A stretch of 64,000 nt of DNA from positions 1 through 64,000 of the forward strand of contig WSBC01000004.1 in assembly GCA_009758405.1 (NCBI GenBank). The letters run 5' to 3'. Made by a program: the position numbers and the translations under genes. The notes under the pieces were generated by a model. The model made no database searches, was not told the origin of the DNA, and saw only the letters and a program-made list of their open reading frames with translations. This stretch comes from Methanobacteriota archaeon. GTDB lineage: Archaea; Thermoplasmatota; Thermoplasmata; Thermoplasmatales; ARK-15. Each line of letters starts with the position of its first letter. Within the stretch, counting starts at the first letter, position 1. Shown in pieces: positions 44,028 to 54,089 of this stretch.

Positions 44028-45025
44028 GCGATGAATACAAGGGTATTCTTGTAGTTGGTGAGATTTATGATGGAAAGATAAGGCCAGTGACCTTCCAACT
44101 TGTCACCAAGGCAAGGGAGCTTGCAGATACATTGAACACAAATCTTTCAGTTGTGCTTCTAGGTCATAACATAGGTGAAATGGCAAAGGAGCCAATTTAT
44201 TATGGTGCGGACAAAGTGTATATAATGGATGACAAGATATTTGAGCCCTATGTGGCGGAGGTTTATTCAAGGGCTCTTTCTAAGTTTATTAATAATCTTA
44301 AACCAGAGATTGTGCTTATACCTGCAACACATACAGGGAGGGAGTATGGCCCAAGGATTGCTGCAGCATTACAGACAGGAATGACCGCTGATTGCACAGA
44401 CCTTGTTATAAAAAATGGTAGATTTGTTCAGGTAAGGCCCGCCTATGGTGGAAATATAATGGGTGAGATAATAACACCAAACCACAGACCTCAGATCTCA
44501 ACTGTAAGGCCAAATGTTTTTAAGACGAAGGAACCTGATAAAAATAGAACTGGTGAAATAATACAGGTAAAGCCAGAGTTTGATAGCATTAAGATAAGGA
44601 CATTGATCAAGGAAATTGTAAAGACCACTGTAACCGGTGCAAAGAAGCTTGATGAGGCAAAGATAATAGTGTCAGGTGGCAGGGGAGTAGGATCAAAGGA
44701 AGGATTTGAAAAATTGAAGGAGCTTGCGGATTTGCTTGGAGGAGCTGTAGGTGCATCAAGGGTGGCCGTTGATCTTGGATGGATGCCAAAATCCGCCCAG
44801 GTGGGACAGAGCGGAATAACTGTACAGCCTGATCTATACATTGCCTGTGGAATTTCAGGAACAATACAGCACATAGTGGGTATGAAGGATTCAAAGGTTA
44901 TAGTTGCAATAAACAAGGACCCAAACGCGCCCATATTCAATATTGCTGACTATGGCATAGTGGGAGATCTCCATGAAATTATTCCGATGTTCATAGAAGA
45001 GATAAAAAGAATAAAAAAGAAATGA
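44024..45025 (+). CDS. etfA: Electron transfer flavoprotein alpha subunit
   Basis: EtfA of 333 residues has the C-terminal FAD-binding domain motifs VSGGRGVGSKEGFEKLKELADLLGGAVGASRVAVDLGW, VGQSGITVQPDLYIACGISGTIQH and INKDPNAPIFNIADYGIVGD. The first 190 residues hold the adenine-nucleotide hydrolase-like domain. No ferredoxin or FixX gene lies beside it. The last codons overlap tgtA by ATGA, so a tRNA-modification gene is in the same unit. Confidence 0.95.
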   Translation: MSDEYKGILVVGEIYDGKIRPVTFQLVTKARELADTLNTNLSVVLLGHNIGEMAKEPIYYGADKVYIMDDKIFEPYVAEVYSRALSKFINNLKPEIVLIPATHTGREYGPRIAAALQTGMTADCTDLVIKNGRFVQVRPAYGGNIMGEIITPNHRPQISTVRPNVFKTKEPDKNRTGEIIQVKPEFDSIKIRTLIKEIVKTTVTGAKKLDEAKIIVSGGRGVGSKEGFEKLKELADLLGGAVGASRVAVDLGWMPKSAQVGQSGITVQPDLYIACGISGTIQHIVGMKDSKVIVAINKDPNAPIFNIADYGIVGDLHEIIPMFIEEIKRIKKK

Positions 45026-46941
45026 TTGAAATCATACATAGGGACGGGCTTGCAAGGATAGGAAGGTTCGAGGTGAATGGGAGGGCAGTGGAAACACCTG
45101 CCCTTATGCCCGTAATTAACCCAAACATAATTGTTATCTCCCCAAGGGAGATGAAGGATAATTTTGGAATAGGAGCAATAATAACCAACTCCTACATAAT
45201 AAACAGGGACCAGAGACTAAGGGAATCTGCAATTAAAAATGGCCTCCATTCTATGCTTGACTTCGATGGAATAATAATGACAGATTCTGGTACATTCCAG
45301 AGCCATGTATATGGTGATATAAATCAAAATTATCTTGATATAGTGAATTTTCAAAAGAATATTGGAAGTGATATTGGTACCATTTTAGATATATTTTCAG
45401 AACCTGATTTTACATATGAGCAGGCAAAGGAAGCTGTTAATGAAACATATAAAAGGGCACTTGAATCTAAAAAGATTAAGGGTGATATGTATCTTGCAGG
45501 GCCTATACAAGGATCAATCTATCAAGATCTCAGGGAATTGTCCGCAAGGTTGATGGATTCCCTCGATCTTGAATACTATCCTATTGGGGGAGTAGTACCG
45601 CTTTTGGAGAACTATAGGTATTCTGATGTTGTAAAAATAGTAATGTCTGTAAAGATGAACCTTAGCTTTGGTAAACCTGTTCATCTTTTTGGAGCGGGCC
45701 ACCCTATGTTTTTTCCACTTGCAGTTTTAATGGGTATAGATTTCTTCGATTCATCTTCATACGTTAAATATGCAAGGGATGATAGAGTTCTTTTTCCGGA
45801 TAGCACGAGATATCTTTTTGATCTCAAATATGTTCCATATCAAACAGAATTTCTAAATAGCAGCAACCTAGAAGAGTTAAAATCAATGGAAAGGGAAGAA
45901 AGGTTCAGAAGACTCGCATTACATAATTTAAAAATTTCTTTGGAAGAAATAGAAAGAATTAAGGCCTCAATTTTTGAAGGTACATTATGGGAATATGTTG
46001 AGGAGAGGTGCAGGGTACATCCATCACTTTATGATGCCCTATATGAATTTTATAAATATTCTGATAAGCTGGAAAAATTTGAAAGTCTGAGCAGGAAACA
46101 TCCATTCTATTATACAGGCGCTGAATCAATATTAAGACCGTCCATAGGATATTTGGAAAAAAGAATAATTGACACATATAGATACAAAAGAAAAACATGC
46201 ATTGTTTTAAGAAGAGAGGATCTTGAAAAGGCCATGAAATACATTGAAAAATTTGATTCGCATTTCCTTTTAAAGACATGTATAGGGACAATACCATTTG
46301 AGCTTCTTTACATATATCCAATTTTTCAGGCAATCCTTCCAGAAAATTGTCATTATAGGGAGAATCTTTCTTTAATTCTAGATTCAATTGACTATGATGT
46401 TTTAATATCCTGGCTAAAGGGAGTTCCTGAAAAAATAGTTGAGGAGGAGAAATATATCACCAGGGCTGATAAAAGGGATCTTGATCTTTTGCGCGTTAGG
46501 GCCGTTGCAGATTATCAATTCGGCCTTGGTGCTGGTGAAGAACTTTTAAAGGGGGATGTAAAGATTGTAAAGAGTAAAAATACGGGTATGATAAGAAATA
46601 TTTATGTTAATGATAAACACATACTTTCTATGAGGAACGATGGCTTCTTTACCTTGAAAATTGATGGCGGAAAAATATTACACAAAAAATTCAAATACCC
46701 AAAGTTGAGGGTAGTTGTAAATAAGGATAGTGAAGAGTTCAATAAAAAAGGAAAGAATGTTTTTGCAAGATTTGTTAAGGAAATGGATGAATACTTAAGA
46801 CCATTTGACGAGGTTCTTGTTGTAAATGAGGAGGATGAATTAATAGGAGTTGGAAGAACATTTTTTAACTGGCTAGAAATAAAAACATTAAGGAAGGGTA
46901 TGGTGGTGGAAATAAGGGAAACCTTAAAATTAAATGAATAA
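45022..46941 (+). CDS. tgtA: Archaeosine tRNA-guanine transglycosylase (TgtA), zinc site lost
   Basis: TgtA exchanges G15 of tRNA for preQ0 on the way to archaeosine. The 639 residues have the catalytic Asp in MTDSGTFQSHVYGD, GPIQGSIYQDLRE, YPIGGVVPLLENYRY and the second Asp in MGIDFFDSSSYVKYARDDR, plus C-terminal domains ending in PUA. At residues 273-278, where homologues carry the CxCxxC zinc ligands, the sequence is YQTEFL, with no Cys. The His partner (LALHN, residue 301) remains. It overlaps etfA by ATGA, and tRNA-Pro follows 14 nt after the stop. Confidence 0.94.
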   Translation: MIEIIHRDGLARIGRFEVNGRAVETPALMPVINPNIIVISPREMKDNFGIGAIITNSYIINRDQRLRESAIKNGLHSMLDFDGIIMTDSGTFQSHVYGDINQNYLDIVNFQKNIGSDIGTILDIFSEPDFTYEQAKEAVNETYKRALESKKIKGDMYLAGPIQGSIYQDLRELSARLMDSLDLEYYPIGGVVPLLENYRYSDVVKIVMSVKMNLSFGKPVHLFGAGHPMFFPLAVLMGIDFFDSSSYVKYARDDRVLFPDSTRYLFDLKYVPYQTEFLNSSNLEELKSMEREERFRRLALHNLKISLEEIERIKASIFEGTLWEYVEERCRVHPSLYDALYEFYKYSDKLEKFESLSRKHPFYYTGAESILRPSIGYLEKRIIDTYRYKRKTCIVLRREDLEKAMKYIEKFDSHFLLKTCIGTIPFELLYIYPIFQAILPENCHYRENLSLILDSIDYDVLISWLKGVPEKIVEEEKYITRADKRDLDLLRVRAVADYQFGLGAGEELLKGDVKIVKSKNTGMIRNIYVNDKHILSMRNDGFFTLKIDGGKILHKKFKYPKLRVVVNKDSEEFNKKGKNVFARFVKEMDEYLRPFDEVLVVNEEDELIGVGRTFFNWLEIKTLRKGMVVEIRETLKLNE

Positions 46942-46955
46942 TAAAAGAGGGAAAA

Positions 46956-47030
46956 GGGCTTGTGGGGTAGATTGGTCTATCCTTTCGGCTTCGGGAGCCG
47001 AAGACCCCGGTTCAAATCCGGGCAAGCCCA
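46956..47030 (+). tRNA. tRNA-Pro (CGG)
   Basis: The acceptor GGGCTTG pairs with CAAGCCC, with discriminator A. The anticodon arm TCGGC-TTCGGGA-GCCGA gives anticodon CGG, and the T arm is CCCGG-TTCAAAT-CCGGG. 75 nt, no intron, CCA not encoded, G15 present. Only 14 nt separate it from the tgtA stop, so its own TATA element would lie inside tgtA (TAAAATTAAATG near 46924), or it is processed from the tgtA transcript. Confidence 0.95.
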
Positions 47031-47064
47031 TTAATTAATTTAATAAAATATTGAAAATAAAAAA

Positions 47065-47074
47065 CTTTAAATAT
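47065..47074 (+). promoter_or_regulatory. TATA box of the epimerase-like gene
   Basis: CTTTAAATAT lies 22-31 nt before the ATG at 47096. This supports that ATG rather than the in-frame codon at 47051 and predicts a leaderless transcript. Confidence 0.45.
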
Positions 47075-47095
47075 GGTAAATTTATTGAATATAAT

Positions 47096-48159
47096 ATGAA
47101 AATTAAGAAGATTAGATTACAGGAAATAAAAATTCCTCTAAAGAGGAAATTTGTAATTGCCTCAGGTTCTTCAGAATATTCTAATAACGTTCTAATAAAA
47201 ATTATTACTGACGAATTCATTGGATATGGCGAGGCGTCACCATCCTTGCATGTTCTTGGTGAGAACACAGGGGCTATACAATCTATTATGCCGGTATTAT
47301 TTGAAAAGATAAAGGATTTTGATTCAAATGATATAAGGGGGATATCAAGAATATTAAAAAAAATTCCAAACAACTATAGTGCTAAGGCTGGAATAGACCT
47401 TGCACTCTACGACCTATTGGGCAAGGAGTTGGGATCGCCTTTGAATAAAATACTCGGAACATCAAAAGTATTTATGGATACTGACATAACAATAGGCATT
47501 ATGGATGATGATGAGGCATTAATATTAGCAAATGAATATATAAGTCAGGGGTTTAGATCATTGAAGATAAAGGTGGGCACAGACCTAAAAAGGGACATAG
47601 AAAGGGTAAAAAAGATAAGAGAAGCTGTTGGTGAAAAAATAGAGCTTAGGATAGATGCAAACCAGGGATATAATTTCCATCAGGCAAGGGATTTCATTAA
47701 CTCGGTAAAGAATTTAGATATAGAGTTCATTGAACAGCCAATGCCATATTTTGCATTGGAAAATATCTCTGAACTTAGAAAGGATTCACCAATACCTATA
47801 ATGCTTGACGAAAGCTTAAAAAATATAAGGGACCTTTATGAAATAATAAACAAAAGGGCTGCTGATCTAATAAATATAAAGCTTATGAAAACCTCAGGTA
47901 TTACAGATGCAATCTCTATTGCAGAGCTTGCAAGGTCTTATGATATTGGTATCATGGTAGGATGTATGTCTGAAACATCACTTGGAATCTCAGCTGGGAT
48001 GCATTTTGCACTTGCAATAGATGCTGATTATATAGATCTTGACTCCCACTTCAATTTACAGTTCGATATAGCTAAAATCCGGTGAAAAATATCTTTGGAA
48101 AAAATTATATTGAAAATAAGAGCGGCCTTGGCATTGATCTAAAGGATGAATATAAATGA
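47096..48159 (+). CDS. Dipeptide epimerase-like enolase-superfamily enzyme, 3' frameshift
   Basis: This muconate-lactonizing/dipeptide epimerase-type enzyme has the SLKIKVG lysine pair near 160, RIDANQGYN, FIEQPMP, MLDESLK, KLMKTSGI and GCMSETSLG, the usual catalytic and metal ligands. The main frame stops at 48085, about 25 residues short of the family. From 48082 another frame runs to a TGA at 48157 and encodes the typical ending (KSGLGIDL). One base seems to be lost near 48080, either a real mutation or a sequencing error. The substrate (L-Ala-D/L-Glu or another dipeptide) is not known. Confidence 0.82.
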
Positions 48160-48295
48160 AGATTCCTGAAAAAAGATAATTCTAGATTTTTGGATTTTTA
48201 AAAACGATTTAAACTATAAAATTTAATTAACCTTTGGAATGAACTTTAATTATCGCCATATTATTGAAGTTTACAATAGATTTATTTTAATAAAA

Positions 48296-49447
48296 TTATA
48301 AATCGTTGAGCATCTCAAGCCTCTTTATACCCTCAATAATATTTTCCTGGGATGTGGAAAATGAGAACCTCAAGTGATTTTCTCCACTTGGTCCAAAGGA
48401 AATCCCAGGCACAGTGCTTATCTTCAATTTCTCTAGCAATAGATTTGCCATTTGCATTGAATTTAGACCCTTATAGGAAAATCTAGGGAAAATATAAAAT
48501 GTGGCCTGTGGTTTTTTAACATATATATATGGGATTTTACTTAAGCCTGAATAGATCAATTCTCTTCTTTTCCTGAACTCCTCCACCATGATCCTTGAAT
48601 CCTCCTCATCATCCAGGGCCTTTAGTGCAGCATACTGGGAGAATGATGCTGCACAGGTTAATGTATGCTGTTGCACGTTATCCATAAACTTTATGATTTG
48701 TTCACTGGCAATTACATAACCTATCCTTAAACCTGTCATTGCATGTGACTTAGAAAAACCGTTTACAGTAATTGTCCTTTCAAATAAATCATCAAAAGAA
48801 GCTATTGAAATATTTTTACCTTCATAAACAATTTTTTCATATATTTCATCACTAATTATATAGAGATTTTTATCTATTGCTAAATCCCTTATTATTTTTA
48901 AACTTTCATTGTTTAGGATAGATCCTGTAGGGTTCGATGGTGAATTTATCAAGATTGCCCTTGTTTTGCTATTTATTTTATTTTTAATATCCTCCTCATC
49001 TATCTGAAATCCATTATTTTCATTTAATTTGTAAAATACAGGCCTTGCACCAACAAGATGTGCAATTTCCACATATGAAACCCAACCAGGATCTGGAATT
49101 AAGATTTCTTCTGTGGGATTTAATATTGTAAGGTATGATAAATAAATACCGAACTTTGTTGGTGTAACAAGCACATTTTTTGCTTCTGCAATAACATTAT
49201 TTTCGTTTTTATATTTTTGAGCTATTTTTTGCCTTAAATCCATTATACCTGCACTAGGAGTATAATGTGTTTTTCCTTCATACATTTTCTGTATTGCAAA
49301 ATCCAATATTTTTTTTGGTGTACTAAAGTCCGGTTCTCCCAATGAAAAAGATATTATTTTTTCGCCCTTGTTTTTCAATTCCATTTCTTTGTTCAATAGA
49401 TTAATTGTTGCAGATGGTGAAACGGCTTTTACTACTTCAGATACCAT
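48296..49447 (-). CDS. Class I/II aminotransferase (aspartate aminotransferase-like)
   Basis: This 383-residue PLP aminotransferase of the I-gamma group has FSLGEPDFSTP near 34, HYTPSAGIMDLRQKIA, NSPSNPTGSILN, YIISDEIYEKIVYEG and the PLP lysine in NGFSKSHAMTGLRIGY, then LRFSFS at the end. Substrate specificity cannot be read from sequence, and aspartate or aromatic amino acids are likely. It is a single-gene unit between the epimerase and the S53 peptidase. Confidence 0.9.
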   Translation of the reverse strand: MVSEVVKAVSPSATINLLNKEMELKNKGEKIISFSLGEPDFSTPKKILDFAIQKMYEGKTHYTPSAGIMDLRQKIAQKYKNENNVIAEAKNVLVTPTKFGIYLSYLTILNPTEEILIPDPGWVSYVEIAHLVGARPVFYKLNENNGFQIDEEDIKNKINSKTRAILINSPSNPTGSILNNESLKIIRDLAIDKNLYIISDEIYEKIVYEGKNISIASFDDLFERTITVNGFSKSHAMTGLRIGYVIASEQIIKFMDNVQQHTLTCAASFSQYAALKALDDEEDSRIMVEEFRKRRELIYSGLSKIPYIYVKKPQATFYIFPRFSYKGLNSMQMANLLLEKLKISTVPGISFGPSGENHLRFSFSTSQENIIEGIKRLEMLNDL

Positions 49448-49520
49448 GGAATGTAAATTTCCATTAAATATTTAAGAATTTTTAATAAATATTAAAATTT
49501 AAAAATAAAATATAGAAATT

Positions 49521-52500
49521 TTAATAAACATCTTCAATATTTATATTTGATTCTTTGTCTTTCTTCCTTCTTCGAAATAGGATCAACGCAATTATTGTTA
49601 TTAATACTAAAAGCCCTCCCAATATTATCAACCATGTAAAAAGATTATTTGGTTTACTTTTCTCAAATGTTACTAATAATGTTACATTATTTCCTTCTAT
49701 GTATATTATTTTTTTATCTGCTCCATTTTTAATAACAAATCCTGTAGGATATGATAGAGAATAATTGTACGTTCCGTTAGGCTCATTGAAAATTATTGTA
49801 GTTGTATTTGATGTTTTGGTGATCCCACCCAATGTTACTGACCATGTTGTTCCTGAGGGCAATCCATTCTCAGTGAATGTTATTGAATATGTTACCAGAG
49901 TGAATGTTATTGCCACATTCACATTTGCTCCATTTACTATGAATGTTCCAGATGATGGGCTTGGTGAATAACTCTTGTTCACTGCTGCTATTGTATATGA
50001 ATATGTTCCATTCGGTTCTGGGAATGTTATCGTATTTGTTGTTGATGAGAATGATTGTCCATTGCTCAAGTTAACGTACCATAAAGTTCCTGAGGGCAGT
50101 CCATTCTCTGTGAATGTCACTGTATATGTTACCAGAGTGAATGTTATTGCCACATTTACATTTCCTCCATTTACTATGAATGTTCCAGATGATGGGCTTG
50201 GTGAATAACTCTTGTTCACTGTTGCTATTGTGTATGAGTATGTTCCATTCGGTTCTGGGAATGTTATCGTATTTGTTGTTGATGAGAATGATTGTCCATT
50301 GCTCAAGTTAACGTACCATAAAGTTCCGGATGGTAGTCCATTCTCTGTAAATGTTACTGTATATACCCGAGTGAATGTTATTGCTATATTTACATTTCCT
50401 CCACTTACTGTGAATGTTCCTGATGACGGATTTGGAGCATAATTCTTGTTCACCGTTGCTATTGTATATCCATATGTTCCATTTGATTCATTAAATGTTA
50501 TTGTTGTGCCCGTTCCTGAATATGATTTACCATTGCTCAAATTAACGTACCATAAAGTTCCTGAGGGCAGTCCATTCTCTGTAAATGTTACTGTATATAC
50601 CCGAGTGAATGTTATTGCTATATTTACATTTGCTCCATTTACACTAAATGTTCCAGATGATGGATTTGGTGAATAACTCTTATTCACTGTTGCTATTGTA
50701 TATGAGTATGTTCCATTTGGTTCATTGAATGTTATCGTATTTGTTGTTGATGGGAATGATTGTCCATTGCTCAAATTAACGTACCACATCGTTCCTGATG
50801 GAAGTCCACTTTCTGTGAATGTTACTGTATATAATGTTTTCTTTGCAAAATTAATATTAATATAAATATCAGACCATCCTACTGAAATGCTTCCAGATGA
50901 TGAGGTCGGTGTGTATAAATAACCACCATATGTTACATTATTCACATTATATGATATTGAGGAGTAGACTTTTTCATAATATAAAACAGTGTTAGTAGTA
51001 CTTGAGGATGTTTCTCCATCACTTAGATTTACGTACCACTTTGCACCCGTTGGAAGCCCTGTTTCTGTAAATACTATCGCACGATGTGTAAAGTTCCAGG
51101 CATTTATTGAACCCCAGCCAGTTGCGTAATCCCATCCTACCTTTGCCCAATATAATGTCTGACCACTATGATAATTGGGAGGAGTTTGAGTAACATCCCA
51201 GAATGGCTTTAATTTATAATTTGTCTCATTTGGTCCTACCTGATAAAATAATGGATCAATAAAACCAAACTTTTGCTTTAGATAGCCTACCATTGTTGCC
51301 ACAATACCCGCTGTTACAGGTGATGCCACTGAGGTCCCTCCCACACCGTAATAACCGGCGCTATAACCTATTGCTGTATCTGTTACATAAATAATTGTAT
51401 TGTTGGCTATTGCAGCTACATCTGCTACATTCCTTCCTGAGGTTGACCCTCCATTATTTGTCACTGCAGGTATTTTCTGCCATGAAGGTTCAGAATATGC
51501 CGTACTTGTTCCACTTGTGGTCCCCCAATGGTCTCCATTACTTGTTGTATTTCCATTATCATACCAAACTACCTGACTCTTTATTGTATTTATTATTGAA
51601 GTACCTGCACCATTAAGATAACCTGCATTCCCGTTTACATTTAATGTGGTACCGTCCACTGCAACAAAACCGAAGGTATTCTGAGCATCGTTTGCAGGAT
51701 AGCTCTGTGTACTTGTATCTCCATCATCCCCTGCTGATGCAAAAACTGCCGTACCATTTGCCTCAATTAACTTAACATAATTATCAGTGGTTGATGATCC
51801 TGGACTATCCCCATCTCCCCATGAATTTGAAACAGCTACAAGATTTTTTAATGTTGCAACTATTGCATATTCGTTATCAGGAAAATTGGTTTCGCTGGGT
51901 CCACCTTGTTTGCCAGGCCCATAAACACAGACCACATTTGCCCCTGGTGCCAATGTACTTACCATTTCCAGATCAAGTGCATTTTCAATTACAACACCAT
52001 AGTAATCATTGGATGCGCTTGATCCAGGTGCTACAGTTCCACTTGTGCCTATACCTGTTACATTTACAGTGTTCCCAGCAATCTGCCTTTCCCATGCTGG
52101 AGTAACGTTCTGATAGTATGTCTGTATATCTGTGGGGTTATATGGTGCTACTTGTTTACCTGTGCGAGTTGTTCCTTCCCAGAGTACGGTTGCAACCGTA
52201 TAACCCTTTGGGAAATAATGAACGCTTGATGCAGAACCATTCGAGGTCCCATTAAAGAGCTCATATACCTGATACGCCTTCTGCAGGTCAGCTCCTGTCA
52301 AATATTGTATTCCATTGGAAATTATATAATTTGGATCTACCTTTTCATTAAATTTTGATAAAATATGGTAATTATATGCATTTGTAAAGCCATTTATTCC
52401 CTCTATATACTGTGCTATCTCATAAGGGAGCTGTGGTGGTGATAGTGGTGCAAAATAATATTCCTTAAAATGGGAATTTAATGATTTAAACATGCCAAAC

Positions 52501-52943
52501 TTAACGTGGAATATCTCCTGGGCCTTCCATAATGGAATATTGTTTATAAATATTGCAAGATTATATGGACCCGGTGTAACGTCCTGCCATCTAGACTTAA
52601 AATAATTAAATACCATTTGAAAATCTTCATTTGTTGGTGAATAAATATTTTGGAAATTTTCTTTAGAAATGAAATGGTGAAACATTGGAGAATTTGGATC
52701 CTGTAATTCCTTTAGATAGTTATCCAGCTGTTGCTCGTTCCTTAATTTCAACGCAATTGAAATATCTATTTTCATATTCAGGTCAGGAACCCCTATATAT
52801 TTACCTGAAAGTAACCTGTTATCGAAGCCCTTACTTATTTGAACAAAATCGTTCCCACTTGCAAGAAGGGAAAAATATGATAATAGAAATAACGATATTA
52901 CCATTATAACCATAATTTTATTATTTAATCTTTCTTTATGCAT
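49521..52943 (-). CDS. Secreted S53 (sedolisin/kumamolisin) peptidase with tandem beta repeats and anchor
   Basis: The 1140 residues comprise an N-terminal signal segment (MVIMVISLFLLSYFSLLAS), a pro-kumamolisin activation domain (about 40-210), and the S53 catalytic domain with ENALDLEMV near 320 (Glu/Asp dyad), VAVSNSWGDGD near 370, the Ser in VGGTSVASPVTAG near 536 and the calcium-site segment WDYATGWGS. Six repeats of about 78 residues follow (625-1095, VTFTENGLPSGTLWYVNLSNG). A membrane helix and an Arg/Lys-rich tail close the protein. S53 enzymes work at acid pH, which fits an acidophile. Confidence 0.92.
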   Translation of the reverse strand: MHKERLNNKIMVIMVISLFLLSYFSLLASGNDFVQISKGFDNRLLSGKYIGVPDLNMKIDISIALKLRNEQQLDNYLKELQDPNSPMFHHFISKENFQNIYSPTNEDFQMVFNYFKSRWQDVTPGPYNLAIFINNIPLWKAQEIFHVKFGMFKSLNSHFKEYYFAPLSPPQLPYEIAQYIEGINGFTNAYNYHILSKFNEKVDPNYIISNGIQYLTGADLQKAYQVYELFNGTSNGSASSVHYFPKGYTVATVLWEGTTRTGKQVAPYNPTDIQTYYQNVTPAWERQIAGNTVNVTGIGTSGTVAPGSSASNDYYGVVIENALDLEMVSTLAPGANVVCVYGPGKQGGPSETNFPDNEYAIVATLKNLVAVSNSWGDGDSPGSSTTDNYVKLIEANGTAVFASAGDDGDTSTQSYPANDAQNTFGFVAVDGTTLNVNGNAGYLNGAGTSIINTIKSQVVWYDNGNTTSNGDHWGTTSGTSTAYSEPSWQKIPAVTNNGGSTSGRNVADVAAIANNTIIYVTDTAIGYSAGYYGVGGTSVASPVTAGIVATMVGYLKQKFGFIDPLFYQVGPNETNYKLKPFWDVTQTPPNYHSGQTLYWAKVGWDYATGWGSINAWNFTHRAIVFTETGLPTGAKWYVNLSDGETSSSTTNTVLYYEKVYSSISYNVNNVTYGGYLYTPTSSSGSISVGWSDIYININFAKKTLYTVTFTESGLPSGTMWYVNLSNGQSFPSTTNTITFNEPNGTYSYTIATVNKSYSPNPSSGTFSVNGANVNIAITFTRVYTVTFTENGLPSGTLWYVNLSNGKSYSGTGTTITFNESNGTYGYTIATVNKNYAPNPSSGTFTVSGGNVNIAITFTRVYTVTFTENGLPSGTLWYVNLSNGQSFSSTTNTITFPEPNGTYSYTIATVNKSYSPSPSSGTFIVNGGNVNVAITFTLVTYTVTFTENGLPSGTLWYVNLSNGQSFSSTTNTITFPEPNGTYSYTIAAVNKSYSPSPSSGTFIVNGANVNVAITFTLVTYSITFTENGLPSGTTWSVTLGGITKTSNTTTIIFNEPNGTYNYSLSYPTGFVIKNGADKKIIYIEGNNVTLLVTFEKSKPNNLFTWLIILGGLLVLITIIALILFRRRKKDKESNINIEDVY
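49849..51080. repeat. Tandem coding repeats in the S53 peptidase gene
   Basis: Six units begin at about 49849, 50086, 50323, 50557, 50791 and 51043 (spacings 237, 237, 234, 234 and about 252 nt). The units at 50086 and 50323 are almost identical over more than 150 nt, which indicates recent duplication or gene conversion. The outermost unit (51043) is most diverged. On the opposite strand the repeats create a ladder of open frames that are not genes. Confidence 0.85.
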
Positions 52944-53029
52944 GAAAATTTTAATTTAATATAAGTATTTAAAATTAATTGCTTGATATTAAGAAAAGTT
53001 TATTAATTAATTGTTTTATATACTAAACT

Positions 53030-54058
53030 ATGAAAATAATAGGAAAAATAACAATCGCCATATTGATTCTCTTTGCAATTATTTTTTCTAGTATTTATAT
53101 AATGCCCTTAGGCAATGCAGCCACAACTGTTACACTATCAAGTGTTGCCCATACAGAAACTACAATAACTCTCTCCTGGACTGAGAGCCAGGATAGGTAT
53201 TTTGTGAATTACACACTATATATGGGTCTTAATGTGAATGGTCCGTATCAAAAGATATGGAGTACTACTAACAAGGCACAGACGAGCTATGCAGTAACCA
53301 ACCTTAGTTATTCAACAAACTATTATTTTTATATTGTGGACTATGATTCATTTGGATCGGCAAGATCGAATACCTTACAGGCAAACACCACATCTCCACC
53401 CGTTCTAAATGTCAACAGTGTAACACAAACCACAGTCTCTCTCACTTGGCAGGATTACAACACATATTCAAGTTTGGTTCCTTTTGTAAGTTATACAGTT
53501 GAAATGAAATCCCTAACTGGAGGAAATTGGTCCACGGTTTCAATAATTAACAGTATAAATTCAAATTCCTTTACTGTCACTGGTCTGAGTCCAGGCAGTA
53601 CCTATTATTTCAGAATATACGATACTGTAGGCATACCTAATAATCTTACAATCACATATTCGAACACTGTTACAGCAACAACAATTCCACTTTTAAGTGT
53701 AACCATTTCATCATCCACCACAAACATTATGACAGGTCAATCTGCTGATATTAAAGCACTTGCGAATGGTGGTTATCCTCCTTATACGTATACATGGTAT
53801 GTAAATGGTAATCCTGTTAGTGGCTTTTCTGGGAGCGAATATGTATTTAATACCACTACTCCAGGTACCTATACAATTTATGTGGCTGTAAGGGATTCTT
53901 CTGGAACAACTGTAAATTCAAACTCAATTTCTATTACTGTGACAAGCAGTTCAATCTTTGGATCAACTACATTTCTCTGGATTATAATACTAGTAATAAT
54001 CATCCTTGTTATTCTCGTGGTACTATTTTTATTCAGGAAGGGCAAAAAAAGATGGTAA
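53030..54058 (+). CDS. Surface protein with FN3 and PKD-like domains
   Basis: The 342-residue exported protein has a signal peptide (MKIIGKITIAILILFAIIF to about 31). Two fibronectin type III domains follow (about 33-120 with ITLSWTES and TNYYFYIVDYD, about 122-220 with VSLTWQDY and STYYFRIYD). A PKD/Ig-like domain comes next (GYPPYTYTWYVNG near 247), then a membrane helix (FLWIIILVIIILVILVVLFLF) and a basic end. Many NxT/S sites suggest glycosylation. It starts 86 nt from the divergent S53 gene, and may be a cell-surface adhesin or an S-layer-associated protein. Confidence 0.85.
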   Translation: MKIIGKITIAILILFAIIFSSIYIMPLGNAATTVTLSSVAHTETTITLSWTESQDRYFVNYTLYMGLNVNGPYQKIWSTTNKAQTSYAVTNLSYSTNYYFYIVDYDSFGSARSNTLQANTTSPPVLNVNSVTQTTVSLTWQDYNTYSSLVPFVSYTVEMKSLTGGNWSTVSIINSINSNSFTVTGLSPGSTYYFRIYDTVGIPNNLTITYSNTVTATTIPLLSVTISSSTTNIMTGQSADIKALANGGYPPYTYTWYVNGNPVSGFSGSEYVFNTTTPGTYTIYVAVRDSSGTTVNSNSISITVTSSSIFGSTTFLWIIILVIIILVILVVLFLFRKGKKRW

Positions 54059-54089
54059 ATTTTTTTAATCCAATTTTCTTATATTTTTT

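Noticed and set aside
49555-50676. Ladder of plus-strand open frames across the S53 peptidase repeats
   Set aside because: They recur with the repeat period and are the antisense of the VTFTENGLPSGT repeats. They have no start signals and no recognisable domains.
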